DNA of 60,123 nucleotides, taken from assembly GCA_017431005.1 (NCBI GenBank), contig JAFRLY010000035.1, positions 1-60,123 of the forward strand. Direction: 5' to 3'. Position numbers and translations under genes: made by a program. Under the pieces are notes generated by a model. That model made no database searches. It saw nothing but the letters and a program-made list of their open reading frames with translations, and was not told the DNA's origin. Shown here one piece after another: positions 17,406 through 25,807 of the stretch. This DNA is from Clostridia bacterium. GTDB lineage: Bacteria; Bacillota; Clostridia; Christensenellales; Aristaeellaceae. How positions within the stretch are numbered: position 1 is the first letter of the stretch; each line of letters starts with the position of its first letter.

Positions 17406-18578
17406 ATGAGAGAGCTTGATTTGCCGTATTTATGCAGGACGATCGGGAACCTGTGCGGTTTTCCGGTGAGGCTTTATCAGGGTGAAACGCTGGTTCTGAC
17501 GATCGACCATTCAGGACTCCGGTATGATCCCATTCAGGCCTGTCAGCAGGATCTGTTTTCAATGCCGCAGCAGGCGGCCACCTACATCACACCCCGCTAT
17601 TACTTCTACGGGATCATCCGCAGCGGTGAAACCCGGGTTATCCTCGGACCTACAAGGCAGCTTCCGGCCACAGAGCAGCAGCTTCGCGAGCTGGCCTTTC
17701 TGAGTAATGTTCCCTCAGAGGACACGCCGTCGTTCGTTCAGGCTGTACGTTCCCTGACGCCTATGCCGCTTGAAAGCCTGCAGCAGATTCTCTGCACCAT
17801 GAATTATGTGATGAATGGTGATAAACTGGCTCTGGAGGATATCGCACTGAACGCGCCGGCTGAGAGGCAGGTTTTCCCGGGAGATGCAGTCACCGAAACG
17901 GATTCCGGCGGACGTGACGGGATCCACAATACGCTGGCTGTGGAGCAGACCCTGATGAATATGATCCGAAGAGGCGATACGGAAGGCCTGAAGGCCTGGA
18001 TTTCCGCCGCGCCGGCCGTTCATGCCGGGCCTATGGCAAGGGAACATCTCCGCCAGTATAAGAACACCTTCATCGTGACCGCAACGCTGGCGGCCCGTTC
18101 CGCCATCCGGGGCGGCATGGATGCGGAGGAGGCGCTGTCCGCCAGCGATCTGCTGATCCGCAACTGCGAAGCGCTGCAGGATGTACAGAGTATCCTGCGT
18201 CTGCAGATCGATCTGCTTCTGACCTACACCGAACAGGTGGCCCGTCTGCGGACAGGGGGCAAAACCACGCCCCTGGCTCTTCAGGTATCCGCCTGGGTGC
18301 AGAACCACCTGAGCGAACCCGTTGACACCGGGAAAATGGCGCGGGCATTCCATTTTTCACGCCCGCACCTTTCCCGAAAATTCCGCCTGGAAACCGGGAT
18401 GACGCTGACAGATTTTATTCTCAGGAAAAAAAGTGAGGAGGCCGGCCGTCTGCTCACATATACCGATAAGAGCTTAACATCCGTCAGTGAATATCTGGGT
18501 TTTTCCTCTCAGAGTCATTTTGCCAGGGTGTTTAAAAAATATATGGGAATGACCCCGGCTGAATACAGAAGGCAATGA
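17406..18578 (+). CDS. AraC-family transcriptional regulator of the glycoside operon
   Basis: The 390-residue protein ends in two helix-turn-helix motifs (about 288-388): MARAFHFSRPHLSRKFRLETG and LTSVSEYLGFSSQSHFARVFKK with the closing GMTPAEYR. The N-terminal part resembles the YSIRK/PocR-type sensor regions found in Clostridia and has no membrane segment, so it probably binds a cytoplasmic sugar. Divergent placement against GH3-GPH-GH5-GH78 makes activation of that operon the likely job. Confidence 0.85.
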   Translation: MRELDLPYLCRTIGNLCGFPVRLYQGETLVLTIDHSGLRYDPIQACQQDLFSMPQQAATYITPRYYFYGIIRSGETRVILGPTRQLPATEQQLRELAFLSNVPSEDTPSFVQAVRSLTPMPLESLQQILCTMNYVMNGDKLALEDIALNAPAERQVFPGDAVTETDSGGRDGIHNTLAVEQTLMNMIRRGDTEGLKAWISAAPAVHAGPMAREHLRQYKNTFIVTATLAARSAIRGGMDAEEALSASDLLIRNCEALQDVQSILRLQIDLLLTYTEQVARLRTGGKTTPLALQVSAWVQNHLSEPVDTGKMARAFHFSRPHLSRKFRLETGMTLTDFILRKKSEEAGRLLTYTDKSLTSVSEYLGFSSQSHFARVFKKYMGMTPAEYRRQ

Positions 18579-18627
18579 AAATTATACAGGAAGCAACCGG
18601 ATCATTGTGGTCCCCGGGATGACAAAA

Positions 18628-18653
18628 GCGCCGCCCGACGGCGGCGCGGAAAC
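18628..18653 (-). terminator. Terminator of the Pr6Pr gene
   Basis: GCGCCGCC and GGCGGCGC form an eight-base stem (18628-18635 and 18640-18647) with a CGAC loop. On the minus strand the stem is followed by TTTTGTC, which suits the gene ending at 18662. The regulator on the plus strand may use the same hairpin. Confidence 0.7.
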
Positions 18654-18661
18654 CCGGCGTT

Positions 18662-19351
18662 TTATACGGATTTGTTCTTATTTCTTCCGATCCTGTCCGC
18701 CAGGGCCAGATAGCACCAGGCGACGGCGATCAGGAAGAGCAGCAGGATCAGGATCCACCACACGCAGCCAAGAAACGGCAGCTCCTTTGAGAAACCGAAT
18801 GCTCCGGCGGGGCTTCCCCAGTTCAGGAAGAAGTAGGGATAGTTCTGCCCCCAGCCCCAGTCCCAGTTGCGGACGAATCCGATGCCGGCATAGATCACGT
18901 AAAGCAGCGGCGGGACGATCACCCAGACAATCCTCTTCCGGGGTATGCGGGCGCCCGGCGCGGTTACGAAGAAATCCGCGACGGCTGCCAGGGGAACAAT
19001 CAGATGGGTCAGCGTGTTCTGAAAGTTCCAGGCCGACGCTCCGAGCAGCGGCGCCAGCATGACGGCAAACACGACGCCGGTCAGCGTGATTGAAACCGTG
19101 CCGACCAGCTTCACCGTGTACCACGCGCTGTCGGCCGGTTTGCGCTGGAACAGGAAAACCAGCCCCGCCGCGCAGATCAGCGCGATGAGGATATTGGACT
19201 GAATGGTAAAATACATGAGCGCCCTGCTGCCGCCCATAAAGGAGCGCCTGCCTGCGCCGGCGCTCATCAGGGTGCCGATCACGGCGGACAGGATCACGAT
19301 AAGCTTCAGCGCGAGGCTTATCCGTTTTTTTGTTTGTGAAACAGTCTGCAT
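18662..19351 (-). CDS. Pr6Pr-family integral membrane protein
   Basis: ATG 19351 has a strong AAGGAGA site; the longer open frame lacks one. The 229-residue product has about six membrane helices. Conserved features are FTIQSNIL in the second helix region, FQNTLTHLIVPL and the aromatic NWDWGWGQNYPYFFLNW loop, all typical of Pr6Pr (FAR-17a/AIG1-like) membrane proteins. Function is unknown; eukaryotic relatives hydrolyse fatty-acid esters of hydroxy fatty acids. It stands alone with its own promoter and terminator. Confidence 0.75.
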   Translation of the reverse strand: MQTVSQTKKRISLALKLIVILSAVIGTLMSAGAGRRSFMGGSRALMYFTIQSNILIALICAAGLVFLFQRKPADSAWYTVKLVGTVSITLTGVVFAVMLAPLLGASAWNFQNTLTHLIVPLAAVADFFVTAPGARIPRKRIVWVIVPPLLYVIYAGIGFVRNWDWGWGQNYPYFFLNWGSPAGAFGFSKELPFLGCVWWILILLLFLIAVAWCYLALADRIGRNKNKSV

Positions 19352-19409
19352 TGCCGTCTCCTTTTTTTTTCGGATATCTGTAATTCCGGAGCATCCCTTG
19401 CCTAACGGA

Positions 19410-19438
19410 TATATAAACCGTGTAACCCTGCCTGTCAA
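19410..19438 (-). promoter_or_regulatory. Promoter of the Pr6Pr gene
   Basis: TTGACA (19438-19433), a 17-base spacer and TATATA (19415-19410) precede the start at 19351. Confidence 0.7.
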
Positions 19439-19539
19439 GTGCTGGTCCGCTTCCTGCACGGGAGAACGGAAGGACAGGGGCATCCGCCTGCTGCCTCTGT
19501 AAAAGATAGGATATGAGCGCCATATAATATTTCCCGGTA

Positions 19540-19618
19540 AAGAACAAGCCCGGAGGCAGTCCGGACACGGAGAACCGGAATGCCTGACCGGGCGTCAGAA
19601 AGGGAAGACCTTGTTCTT
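19540..19618. repeat. Long nested hairpin at the 3' end of the GH28 gene
   Basis: Four pairs of arms nest perfectly. AAGAACAAG pairs with CTTGTTCTT (19540-19548 with 19610-19618), CCCGG with CCGGG (19549-19553 with 19588-19592), AGGCA with TGCCT (19554-19558 with 19581-19585) and CCGG with CCGG (19561-19564 with 19575-19578). The outer arm overlaps the GH28 stop codon. It may be the terminator or a stabilising 3' end; GTTCTTTACC follows it on the minus strand. Confidence 0.6.
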
Positions 19619-20954
19619 ATTGATTCCACTGTACCTGGATATCCGCACAGTTTTCTGTTTCTGTGAGGGTGCCGTCCCAGGCCTCCTGCTCCCCGATGAA
19701 GCGCGCGCTGCTGTCCTTCAGGGTCAGTCCGCGCGCGCTTCTTGCGTACAGGGCAGGAATGCGGTGGGGATAGATGTGGCGGCCGGAGGGCTGCTCGTCA
19801 AACAGCCCGCCGGGCTGCGTCCCCTGATGCACAAAAGTGAGATGAATTTCACGGAGGGTCACCCCCTCGACGGGGCTGTTTTCCTCTCCGCCGATAAAGA
19901 TGCAGCTTTCGCACCGGAGGTCCGCGTCGGAGACGTGCACGTCCCGGATGATGCCGGGGAAGCCGCCCTCCTGCCCGCGCCGGGGCGTAGCGCTGATGAA
20001 TACGGGCTCACCCTTGCCCCACCAGCCCGGCGCGCCGGGAAGGTCATAGGCGTCCGCGTATCTGCGGACGGCGCCGGTCAGATGATGCACGCGGATATGC
20101 TCCACCGTGCCGCCGTCGCGCACCCAGATTCCTATGCCGCGCGAGCAGTCCTTCACCACGCAGTCCGACAGAATCACATTGCGGATGGCGCCGTGGGTTT
20201 CGGTGCCGATTTTCAGCGCGGAGTCTCTGGAATGCAGCACGCAGCCGCTGATGACCACGTTCTCGCAGGGGCCGTAGCGCTTCGCCATCGGCGCGGTGGA
20301 TTTGAGCACGACGGCGTCGTCCCCGGTATGCACGAGGCAGCCTGTGATGACCACATCCTGACAGCAGTCCGGATCGATGCCGTCGTTGTTGGCGCCGCGG
20401 TCATCGTTGAGAATCTGAATGTCGTGGATCCGCACATGCCGGCAGCCGGCCATATGCAGCGTCCAGAACGCGGCATCCTTCAGCGTCACGTCCCGGACGG
20501 TCAGATTGCGCACGTTCTCAAACAGGATCATCCGCGGCCGGAAGGCAGCCACCCGCTTGGGGCATTCATGAAAACCGCTGTCCACGCCGGGATCCTCGAA
20601 CACGAGTCCACCCTGGCCGTCAATGATGCCCTGGCCGGACAGGGTGACGTTTTCCGCATCCCGCGCGCCGAGGAAGAAGCCGCCGTTCCAGCCGTCCACC
20701 GCGCCTTCCGACGGATCGGCCGGGAAGGGCAGAATGTCCGCCTCATTCAGGCTCGAAATCAGGACGGCTCCGGTCTCCACCCGCAGCTCCACGTTGCTTT
20801 TCAGCAGCACGGATCCGCTGAAATAACGCCCTGCCGTCAGCAGCACAACGCCGCCTCCGGCTGCGTGCGCGGCGTCCACCGCCGCCTGAATGGCCGCGGC
20901 GCAGTTGGTTTGCCCGTCCGGCACCGCCCCGTAATCAAGTATATTATAAATCAT
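19617..20954 (-). CDS. GH28 polygalacturonase-type glycoside hydrolase
   Basis: From ATG 20954 (AGGAGG eight bases upstream) the product has 445 residues. It is a right-handed beta-helix protein: YNILDYGAVPDG at the start, then the GH28 catalytic Asp motifs NNDGID and TGDDAV, and later RGIGIWVRD. It lacks a signal peptide, so it probably acts as an exo-type enzyme on imported galacturonides, or on rhamnogalacturonide, xylogalacturonide or apiogalacturonide fragments. It is a single-gene unit with a long 3' hairpin. Confidence 0.85.
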   Translation of the reverse strand: MIYNILDYGAVPDGQTNCAAAIQAAVDAAHAAGGGVVLLTAGRYFSGSVLLKSNVELRVETGAVLISSLNEADILPFPADPSEGAVDGWNGGFFLGARDAENVTLSGQGIIDGQGGLVFEDPGVDSGFHECPKRVAAFRPRMILFENVRNLTVRDVTLKDAAFWTLHMAGCRHVRIHDIQILNDDRGANNDGIDPDCCQDVVITGCLVHTGDDAVVLKSTAPMAKRYGPCENVVISGCVLHSRDSALKIGTETHGAIRNVILSDCVVKDCSRGIGIWVRDGGTVEHIRVHHLTGAVRRYADAYDLPGAPGWWGKGEPVFISATPRRGQEGGFPGIIRDVHVSDADLRCESCIFIGGEENSPVEGVTLREIHLTFVHQGTQPGGLFDEQPSGRHIYPHRIPALYARSARGLTLKDSSARFIGEQEAWDGTLTETENCADIQVQWNQ

Positions 20955-21109
20955 ATGCCTTTCCTCCTTCATGGCCCTGCCGGGATGCTGTCCGGTTATC
21001 ATTTCGCCGTGACAGGCGGCTCATCCTTGTGAGACAGGGGGAAATTTACATGCAGAAAACGATATAGTGTCATACGACCGAAGGCTGAAAGCTGCCGGCA
21101 TGCGCGGGG

Positions 21110-21138
21110 TTGAAATCGGGGTGCCGGTGCGGTAAACT
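21110..21138 (+). promoter_or_regulatory. Promoter of the HAD hydrolase gene
   Basis: TTGAAA (21110-21115), a 17-base spacer and TAAACT (21133-21138) lie 30 bases before the start at 21168. An AAAGGAGG ribosome site follows. Confidence 0.5.
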
Positions 21139-21167
21139 GATATAAATCATCCAAAGGAGGATCCGCA

Positions 21168-21995
21168 ATGTTCCCTTCCCGTTTTCTGATCGGCGTCGAT
21201 TCCGACGGCACCGCTTTTGACAGCATGAATATCAAACACCTGGACGCCTTTATCCCGGCAGCGCTGGAAATCTGGCCCATGTCCGCGGAAACGGCGGCTC
21301 AGTTCACGGAAATCGAAAAGGTCGTCAACCTGTTTTCCTCCCTGCGGGGCATCAACCGCTTTCCCGGCCTGCTGGAGGCCTTTGAGCGGCTGGAAAAGGT
21401 CTGCCCGGACGAAAAAAACCTGCCGGATCTGACGGACCTGCGGGCCTATATCGCGGGGGAAACGAAGTATTCCCCGGCGACGCTGAAACGCTGGCTGGAG
21501 AGCCATCCCTCCGCTGAGCTGGAAAGGGTGCTGGCCTGGTCTGACCGGGCGGACGCGCTGTTCACCAAAGCCTGCGAAGGGCTGATGCCCTATCCGGGCG
21601 TGCGGGAAGCGCTGGCGGAGGCGCATCAGACGGCCGCCGTGGCCGTGATTTCCTCCGCGGCGAAGGCCGGGCTGGAGAACGACTGGGCCGCGGGCGGACT
21701 GACAGCCTGTGTGGACCTGCTGATGAGCCAGGAGGACGGCAGCAAGACGGCACAGCTGCTCAAGGCGAAGGCGCAGTGCGGCGAAGATGTCAGCGCGCTG
21801 ATGCTCGGCGATACCGACAGCGACGGGATTGCCGCCCACGAAGCCGGCGCGATGTTCTATCCGATCATGCCCGGGGACGAGGAAGCTTCCTGGCGGCGTT
21901 TCCTGCGGGACATCCTGCCCCTGTTCCTGGCGGGGAAATATGACGCCGCGGAAGAGGCAAAGTATTACGGACAGCTGAAGGCCATGCTGGAATAA
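21168..21995 (+). CDS. HAD-superfamily hydrolase
   Basis: The 275-residue protein shows the four HAD motifs: DSDGTAFDS near residue 11 with the nucleophile Asp, VISSAAK near 160, a Lys before AQCGEDV, and LGDTDSDG near 205 for magnesium. A large helical cap lies between motifs I and II. Such enzymes are usually phosphatases for sugar phosphates or related metabolites. It is transcribed alone and ends in two strong hairpins. Confidence 0.8.
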   Translation: MFPSRFLIGVDSDGTAFDSMNIKHLDAFIPAALEIWPMSAETAAQFTEIEKVVNLFSSLRGINRFPGLLEAFERLEKVCPDEKNLPDLTDLRAYIAGETKYSPATLKRWLESHPSAELERVLAWSDRADALFTKACEGLMPYPGVREALAEAHQTAAVAVISSAAKAGLENDWAAGGLTACVDLLMSQEDGSKTAQLLKAKAQCGEDVSALMLGDTDSDGIAAHEAGAMFYPIMPGDEEASWRRFLRDILPLFLAGKYDAAEEAKYYGQLKAMLE

Positions 21996-22013
21996 AACGG
22001 TATACAGACAGCG

Positions 22014-22038
22014 AAAGCCCCGCCGGAGGCGGGGCTTT
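22014..22038. terminator. Bidirectional terminator hairpin
   Basis: AAAGCCCCGCC and GGCGGGGCTTT form a perfect 11-base stem with a three-base loop, 19 bases after the HAD gene stop. Confidence 0.75.
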
Positions 22039-22047
22039 GCCGTTGAT

Positions 22048-22080
22048 CCGGCCGGGATGAAACCCGGCCGGTTTGTATTT
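22048..22080. terminator. Second terminator hairpin between convergent genes
   Basis: CCGGCCGGG and CCCGGCCGG form a nine-base stem with the loop ATGAAA; TTTGTATTT follows on the plus strand. With the hairpin at 22014 it separates the HAD gene from the convergent ABC operon. Confidence 0.7.
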
Positions 22081-22094
22081 CTGCGGATTTTGGC

Positions 22095-23618
22095 TTATTC
22101 ACCCAGGAAGGCCTTCAGCTGGCTGTTGGCCTCGTCGACGATCTTCTGCATGCCGGCGGCATCCAGCTTGGAGAGCAGCTCGGGCAGCGCGGTTTCGGGA
22201 TCCACGGCGCCGGTGAACAGGCTCAGCGCATAGGCTTCCTTCACGTTGGTCACGGCAGCAACTTCGGTTTCAACGGGCTTGATGTCGAAGGTGAAGCCGT
22301 AGACGGGCAGCTTCTTGGAGCCGGCATAGAACTCGGCAAACTTCTGCTGGAAGTCAGCACCCTGGCCCTTCTGGGGCGGCAGGAGGGTGACGTTGCCCAG
22401 ACCGTTGGTCCAGGGGGAATAGGTGCTGCGGGCATCGGCCACGAACTCGACCTCACCGGCGTCGTTCAGGTTGTAATGGATGCCTTCCACGCCGTAGTTC
22501 AGCAGGGTCATCACATAGGGATCGGTGTTCAGCAGGTTCAGGAACTTCATGGCTTCTTCCGGATGGGCGGAGTTGGCGGAGACGGCCATCATGGCGCCCT
22601 GGACGGAGGTGTTGTCAATGTAGGGGGCGTCGGTGGTCATCAGGTAAGCTACCTGAATGCCGCGGGCTTCGGAGGTGGTGAACTCGTAGCCGTACAGGGA
22701 AACCTCGGAGGAGATCAGGTAGTTGGCGGTGTTCTGGGCGTTGCGCCAGGTGTCGGTCGCGGTCTCGCCGATGGCGATCGCGGGATCAATGTAGCCGGCT
22801 TCATAGTAGGCGCGCATCTGCTTCGCGAACTTCTCGAACTCGGGGGTCGCGTACTTGTTCACGAAGGTGTTGCCGTAGGCGCCGGGGGTGGAAACGTCTT
22901 CCACGTTCATGTAATAGCTCAGCAGGCTGTTGGCGTCGCCGGTGACGATGGGGGTGCCGATGACGTTGCGCTCAGCCACGGCGCCTTCGAAGATGAAGGG
23001 ATAGAAGACGCTGCCGTCCTTCTCCTCGCCTTCCTTGACCTTGGCGAAGATGTCGCCCCAGCCATAGAAGCCCGCGTTCTTCACGTCTTCCAGGGTGTAG
23101 CCGTATTTTTCCAGCAGGGTGACGTTCACGTCCCAGGTGTTCATGGTGGCGAAATCCTTGAAGCCGGGCACCGCATAGATGCCCTTCTCGCCGTCGGGGC
23201 CTTCGGTCATGGCGCCTTCGAACAGCAGGTCAGGCAGGGCGGAACGCAGCTCCTGGCCGTAGGCGGCCAGCAGGTCGTCCTCCGGATCGTCCAGGCGGAC
23301 ATAGGCGCCCTTCTTGGCATAGGGAGCATACTCGTTCTTGGTCCAGGAGCAGGTGAACAGAATGTCATATTCATCGCTGCCGGTGGTCACGGCGTTGAAG
23401 GCCAGATCGTCGAAGTTGCCCCAGGTGCCCCAGGTGGGCTTCAGGGTGACGCCGATCTTTTCGGTCAGGTAGGGGTTCAGCAGCTCCAGGACGGCGGCAT
23501 CATCGGTGACGTTGTTGCCTTCCAGCAGCATGGTGATTTCCACGGGGCCTTCAGCAACCGCGGGAACCACGGCCAGCAGCATCATGGCGGCCAGCAGCAG
23601 AGCGAGCATCTTTTTCAT
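22095..23618 (-). CDS. Extracellular sugar-binding protein of an LplA-type ABC importer
   Basis: ATG 23618 has GGAGG eight bases upstream. The 507-residue product starts with a signal peptide (KKMLALLLAAMMLLAVVPAVA), probably cut before EG. There is no lipobox cysteine, so attachment to the membrane is not explained. Length and pattern (EITMLLEGNNVTDD, WDVNVTLLEKYGYTLEDVK) match family-1 binding proteins of the LplA/YtcQ kind that bind complex oligosaccharides. It is the last gene of the operon, after both permeases, with a stem-loop between. Confidence 0.85.
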   Translation of the reverse strand: MKKMLALLLAAMMLLAVVPAVAEGPVEITMLLEGNNVTDDAAVLELLNPYLTEKIGVTLKPTWGTWGNFDDLAFNAVTTGSDEYDILFTCSWTKNEYAPYAKKGAYVRLDDPEDDLLAAYGQELRSALPDLLFEGAMTEGPDGEKGIYAVPGFKDFATMNTWDVNVTLLEKYGYTLEDVKNAGFYGWGDIFAKVKEGEEKDGSVFYPFIFEGAVAERNVIGTPIVTGDANSLLSYYMNVEDVSTPGAYGNTFVNKYATPEFEKFAKQMRAYYEAGYIDPAIAIGETATDTWRNAQNTANYLISSEVSLYGYEFTTSEARGIQVAYLMTTDAPYIDNTSVQGAMMAVSANSAHPEEAMKFLNLLNTDPYVMTLLNYGVEGIHYNLNDAGEVEFVADARSTYSPWTNGLGNVTLLPPQKGQGADFQQKFAEFYAGSKKLPVYGFTFDIKPVETEVAAVTNVKEAYALSLFTGAVDPETALPELLSKLDAAGMQKIVDEANSQLKAFLGE

Positions 23619-23650
23619 GGGTGTTTCCTCCAAATCAATATTTTTTATTT

Positions 23651-23684
23651 GTAAGCAGCGGTTATCGACAGCCGCTGTTCTTAC
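23651..23684 (-). other. Stem-loop between permease and binding-protein genes
   Basis: CAGCGG pairs with CCGCTG (23656-23661 with 23672-23677) and GTAAG with CTTAC (23651-23655 with 23680-23684). It lacks a T-run. It may protect or separate the binding-protein message, which is usually made in excess. Confidence 0.5.
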
Positions 23685-23691
23685 CGGAATG

Positions 23692-24621
23692 TTATCCCTT
23701 CACGGAGCCGATGGTCAGTCCGGCCACGACATAGCGCTGGAAGAAGGGATAGGCGCAGGCGATGGGCAGCACGATGAACACCACCACGGCCATGCGCATG
23801 GTCTGGCTGGGCAGGGTGCGGATGGCTTCCGCGCCGGCAGCGCCGATCATGCTGGAGTTGCGGGCCAGGAATTCGGCGTTGCGCTGCATTTCCATCAGCA
23901 GGTACTGCAGGGGATACAGATCGCGGTTGGTGACGTACAGCAGGCACAGGAACCATTCGTTCCAGTAGCCCAGGGCCGTGAGCAGTGCCACGGTGGCGAT
24001 GCCGGGCTTGACGATGGGCAGGATGATCCGGCCCAGGGTGGAATACTCGCCGCTGCCGTCGATGGTGGCCGCCTCAATCAGGTCAAAGGGTACGGAGGTC
24101 TGGAAGAAGGTCCGCATAATGATGATATTGAACGGGCTTACCAGCATGGGAACGATCAGGGCTTCGTAGTTGTTGCTCATGCCCAGCAGATTCTTGCATA
24201 CGATGTAGGTGGGGATCAGGCCGCCGCCGAAGATCATCGTGAAGAAGCTGAGGAAGCTGAAGAAGCTGCGGAATTTGTAATCCTTCCGGTACAGGGGGTA
24301 GGCATAGAGCACGCACATGGTCACGCTGACCACGGTGCCGACAATGGTGATGAAGAAGGAGTTGAAATAGCTGCGCCACAGCGCGTCCCCCAGGGAAAGC
24401 ACCTGCCTGTACGCGTCCAGCGACCAGGCCGCGGGAAGGAAGGAGTAACCGATGGTGCGGATGCTGTCCTCCGCGGAGAAGGAAATGATGATGACGAAGA
24501 TGAACGGAATGATGCAGGCCAGCGCGAAAAGCCCGAGGATCACATGGAAGCAGACCTCAGCCCGCCGGCTGATCTGATTGAGCCGGAAGGAATGACCGGC
24601 GCGTCCGGTAAGAACTGTCAT
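23692..24621 (-). CDS. ABC sugar importer permease, LplC/YtcP type
   Basis: The 309-residue protein has six membrane helices and the EAA loop EAATIDGSGEYSTLGRIILP near residues 185-204 that contacts the ATPase. SFSAEDSIRTIGYSFLPAAWSLDAY near the first periplasmic loop is typical of the LplC/YtcP subfamily. It lies 13 bases downstream of its partner permease. No ATP-binding protein is encoded here. Confidence 0.88.
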   Translation of the reverse strand: MTVLTGRAGHSFRLNQISRRAEVCFHVILGLFALACIIPFIFVIIISFSAEDSIRTIGYSFLPAAWSLDAYRQVLSLGDALWRSYFNSFFITIVGTVVSVTMCVLYAYPLYRKDYKFRSFFSFLSFFTMIFGGGLIPTYIVCKNLLGMSNNYEALIVPMLVSPFNIIIMRTFFQTSVPFDLIEAATIDGSGEYSTLGRIILPIVKPGIATVALLTALGYWNEWFLCLLYVTNRDLYPLQYLLMEMQRNAEFLARNSSMIGAAGAEAIRTLPSQTMRMAVVVFIVLPIACAYPFFQRYVVAGLTIGSVKG

Positions 24622-24634
24622 TGGCTTTCCCTCC

Positions 24635-25585
24635 TCAGAACAGGCTGCTGTCGGCGTCCAGCTTCCGCACGATGCTGTTGGCCGTCAGGATACAGATGAA
24701 GCCGACCAGGTTCTGCAGGAAGCCCGCCGCCGTGCTCATACCCACATTGCCCGTGGAGGTGTAGGCGCGGTATACGTAGGTATCCACCACCTGGGTCACG
24801 GGATACAGCGGCGCGGAATTCATCGGCACCGACCAGAAGAGCCCGAAGTCCGCATTGAAGATCTTGCCGACGTTCATGATCAGCAGGATGACGATCATGG
24901 GCTTCAGGTGGGGCAGCGTCACGTGCACCATCTGCTGCCACTTGGTGGCCCCGTCCACGGCCGCGGCTTCGTACTGGCTGCGGTCGATGCCCGTGATCGC
25001 GGAAAGATACAGCACGGTGGAATACCCGGTGTTCTTCCAGATTGAGCAGATGGTCAGAATGTAGGGCCAGTATTTCGGGGTGTTGTACCAGTCGATCACT
25101 GTGCCGCCGGCAGCCTTCTGGGCCCGCACGATCATGCCGTTGGTGGGATCCAGGAAGGCGAAGAGAAAATATGCGACAACGACCCAGCTGAGGAAGTAGG
25201 GGAAGAACATCATCGTCTGATAGGTCTTGGCCAGGAACTTCCGGGTCAGCTCGCTCATCAGGATCGCGAAGGTGACGGAGATCAGCAGCCCCAGCACGAT
25301 CCACAGCGCGTTGTAGCCCAGGGTGTTGCGGATCATGGATATGCTTTCTTCCGTAAACAGGAAACTGAAGTTTTTGAACCCGACCCAGGGACTGTGCAGC
25401 AGGTTGACCGGGAAAGGCATCTTGCGGGTGGGCAGGCGGTAGTCCAGGAAGGACATCGTGATGCCGACCATGGGCAGATAGCGGATCAGCAGCAGCCACA
25501 CGGTCACGGGCAGCATCATCGTGGTGAGCCAGAAGGTCTTTTTGCTCTGGCCCCTGATTCCGGTTCCGGCCCCCGAACGCTTCAT
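24635..25585 (-). CDS. ABC sugar importer permease, LplB/YteP type
   Basis: The 316-residue protein has six membrane helices and the EAA loop YEAAAVDGATKWQQMVHVTLP. The opening FWLTTMMLPVTVWLLLIRYLPMVGI is typical of LplB/YteP permeases. It is the first gene of the importer operon, divergent from GH94. A TATAAT lies upstream on the minus strand at 25623-25618, but the -35 region is poor, so an activator may be needed. Confidence 0.88.
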   Translation of the reverse strand: MKRSGAGTGIRGQSKKTFWLTTMMLPVTVWLLLIRYLPMVGITMSFLDYRLPTRKMPFPVNLLHSPWVGFKNFSFLFTEESISMIRNTLGYNALWIVLGLLISVTFAILMSELTRKFLAKTYQTMMFFPYFLSWVVVAYFLFAFLDPTNGMIVRAQKAAGGTVIDWYNTPKYWPYILTICSIWKNTGYSTVLYLSAITGIDRSQYEAAAVDGATKWQQMVHVTLPHLKPMIVILLIMNVGKIFNADFGLFWSVPMNSAPLYPVTQVVDTYVYRAYTSTGNVGMSTAAGFLQNLVGFICILTANSIVRKLDADSSLF

Positions 25586-25749
25586 AACGGCAATCTCCCT
25601 TCCGAATTGGTAGCTTTATTATAGTTTTTGTACATAAAAATGCATCGTTTGCGGTTGTGCTTTCTTGTCTGTGCTTGTGGTGTTCGAAACGGACGAGTGG
25701 ACGGAATCTGCCAATTCCAGACAATAAATCACATGTTTTTGCCTTTCGC

Positions 25750-25778
25750 TTGAGCCTTTGTTCTGTTAGGCTTATAAT
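25750..25778 (+). promoter_or_regulatory. Promoter of the GH94-sensor operon
   Basis: TTGAGC (25750-25755), a 17-base spacer and TATAAT (25773-25778) lie 30 bases before the GH94 start, which has GGAGG eight bases upstream. Confidence 0.65.
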
Positions 25779-25807
25779 CAATCAGTAAGAAACCGGAGGA
25801 AAATATC

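Noticed and set aside
24618-25781. Minus-strand frame of 387 codons overlapping the LplB-type permease
   Set aside because: It is a frame-shifted shadow of the permease gene, rich in Arg, His and Pro, without membrane helices.
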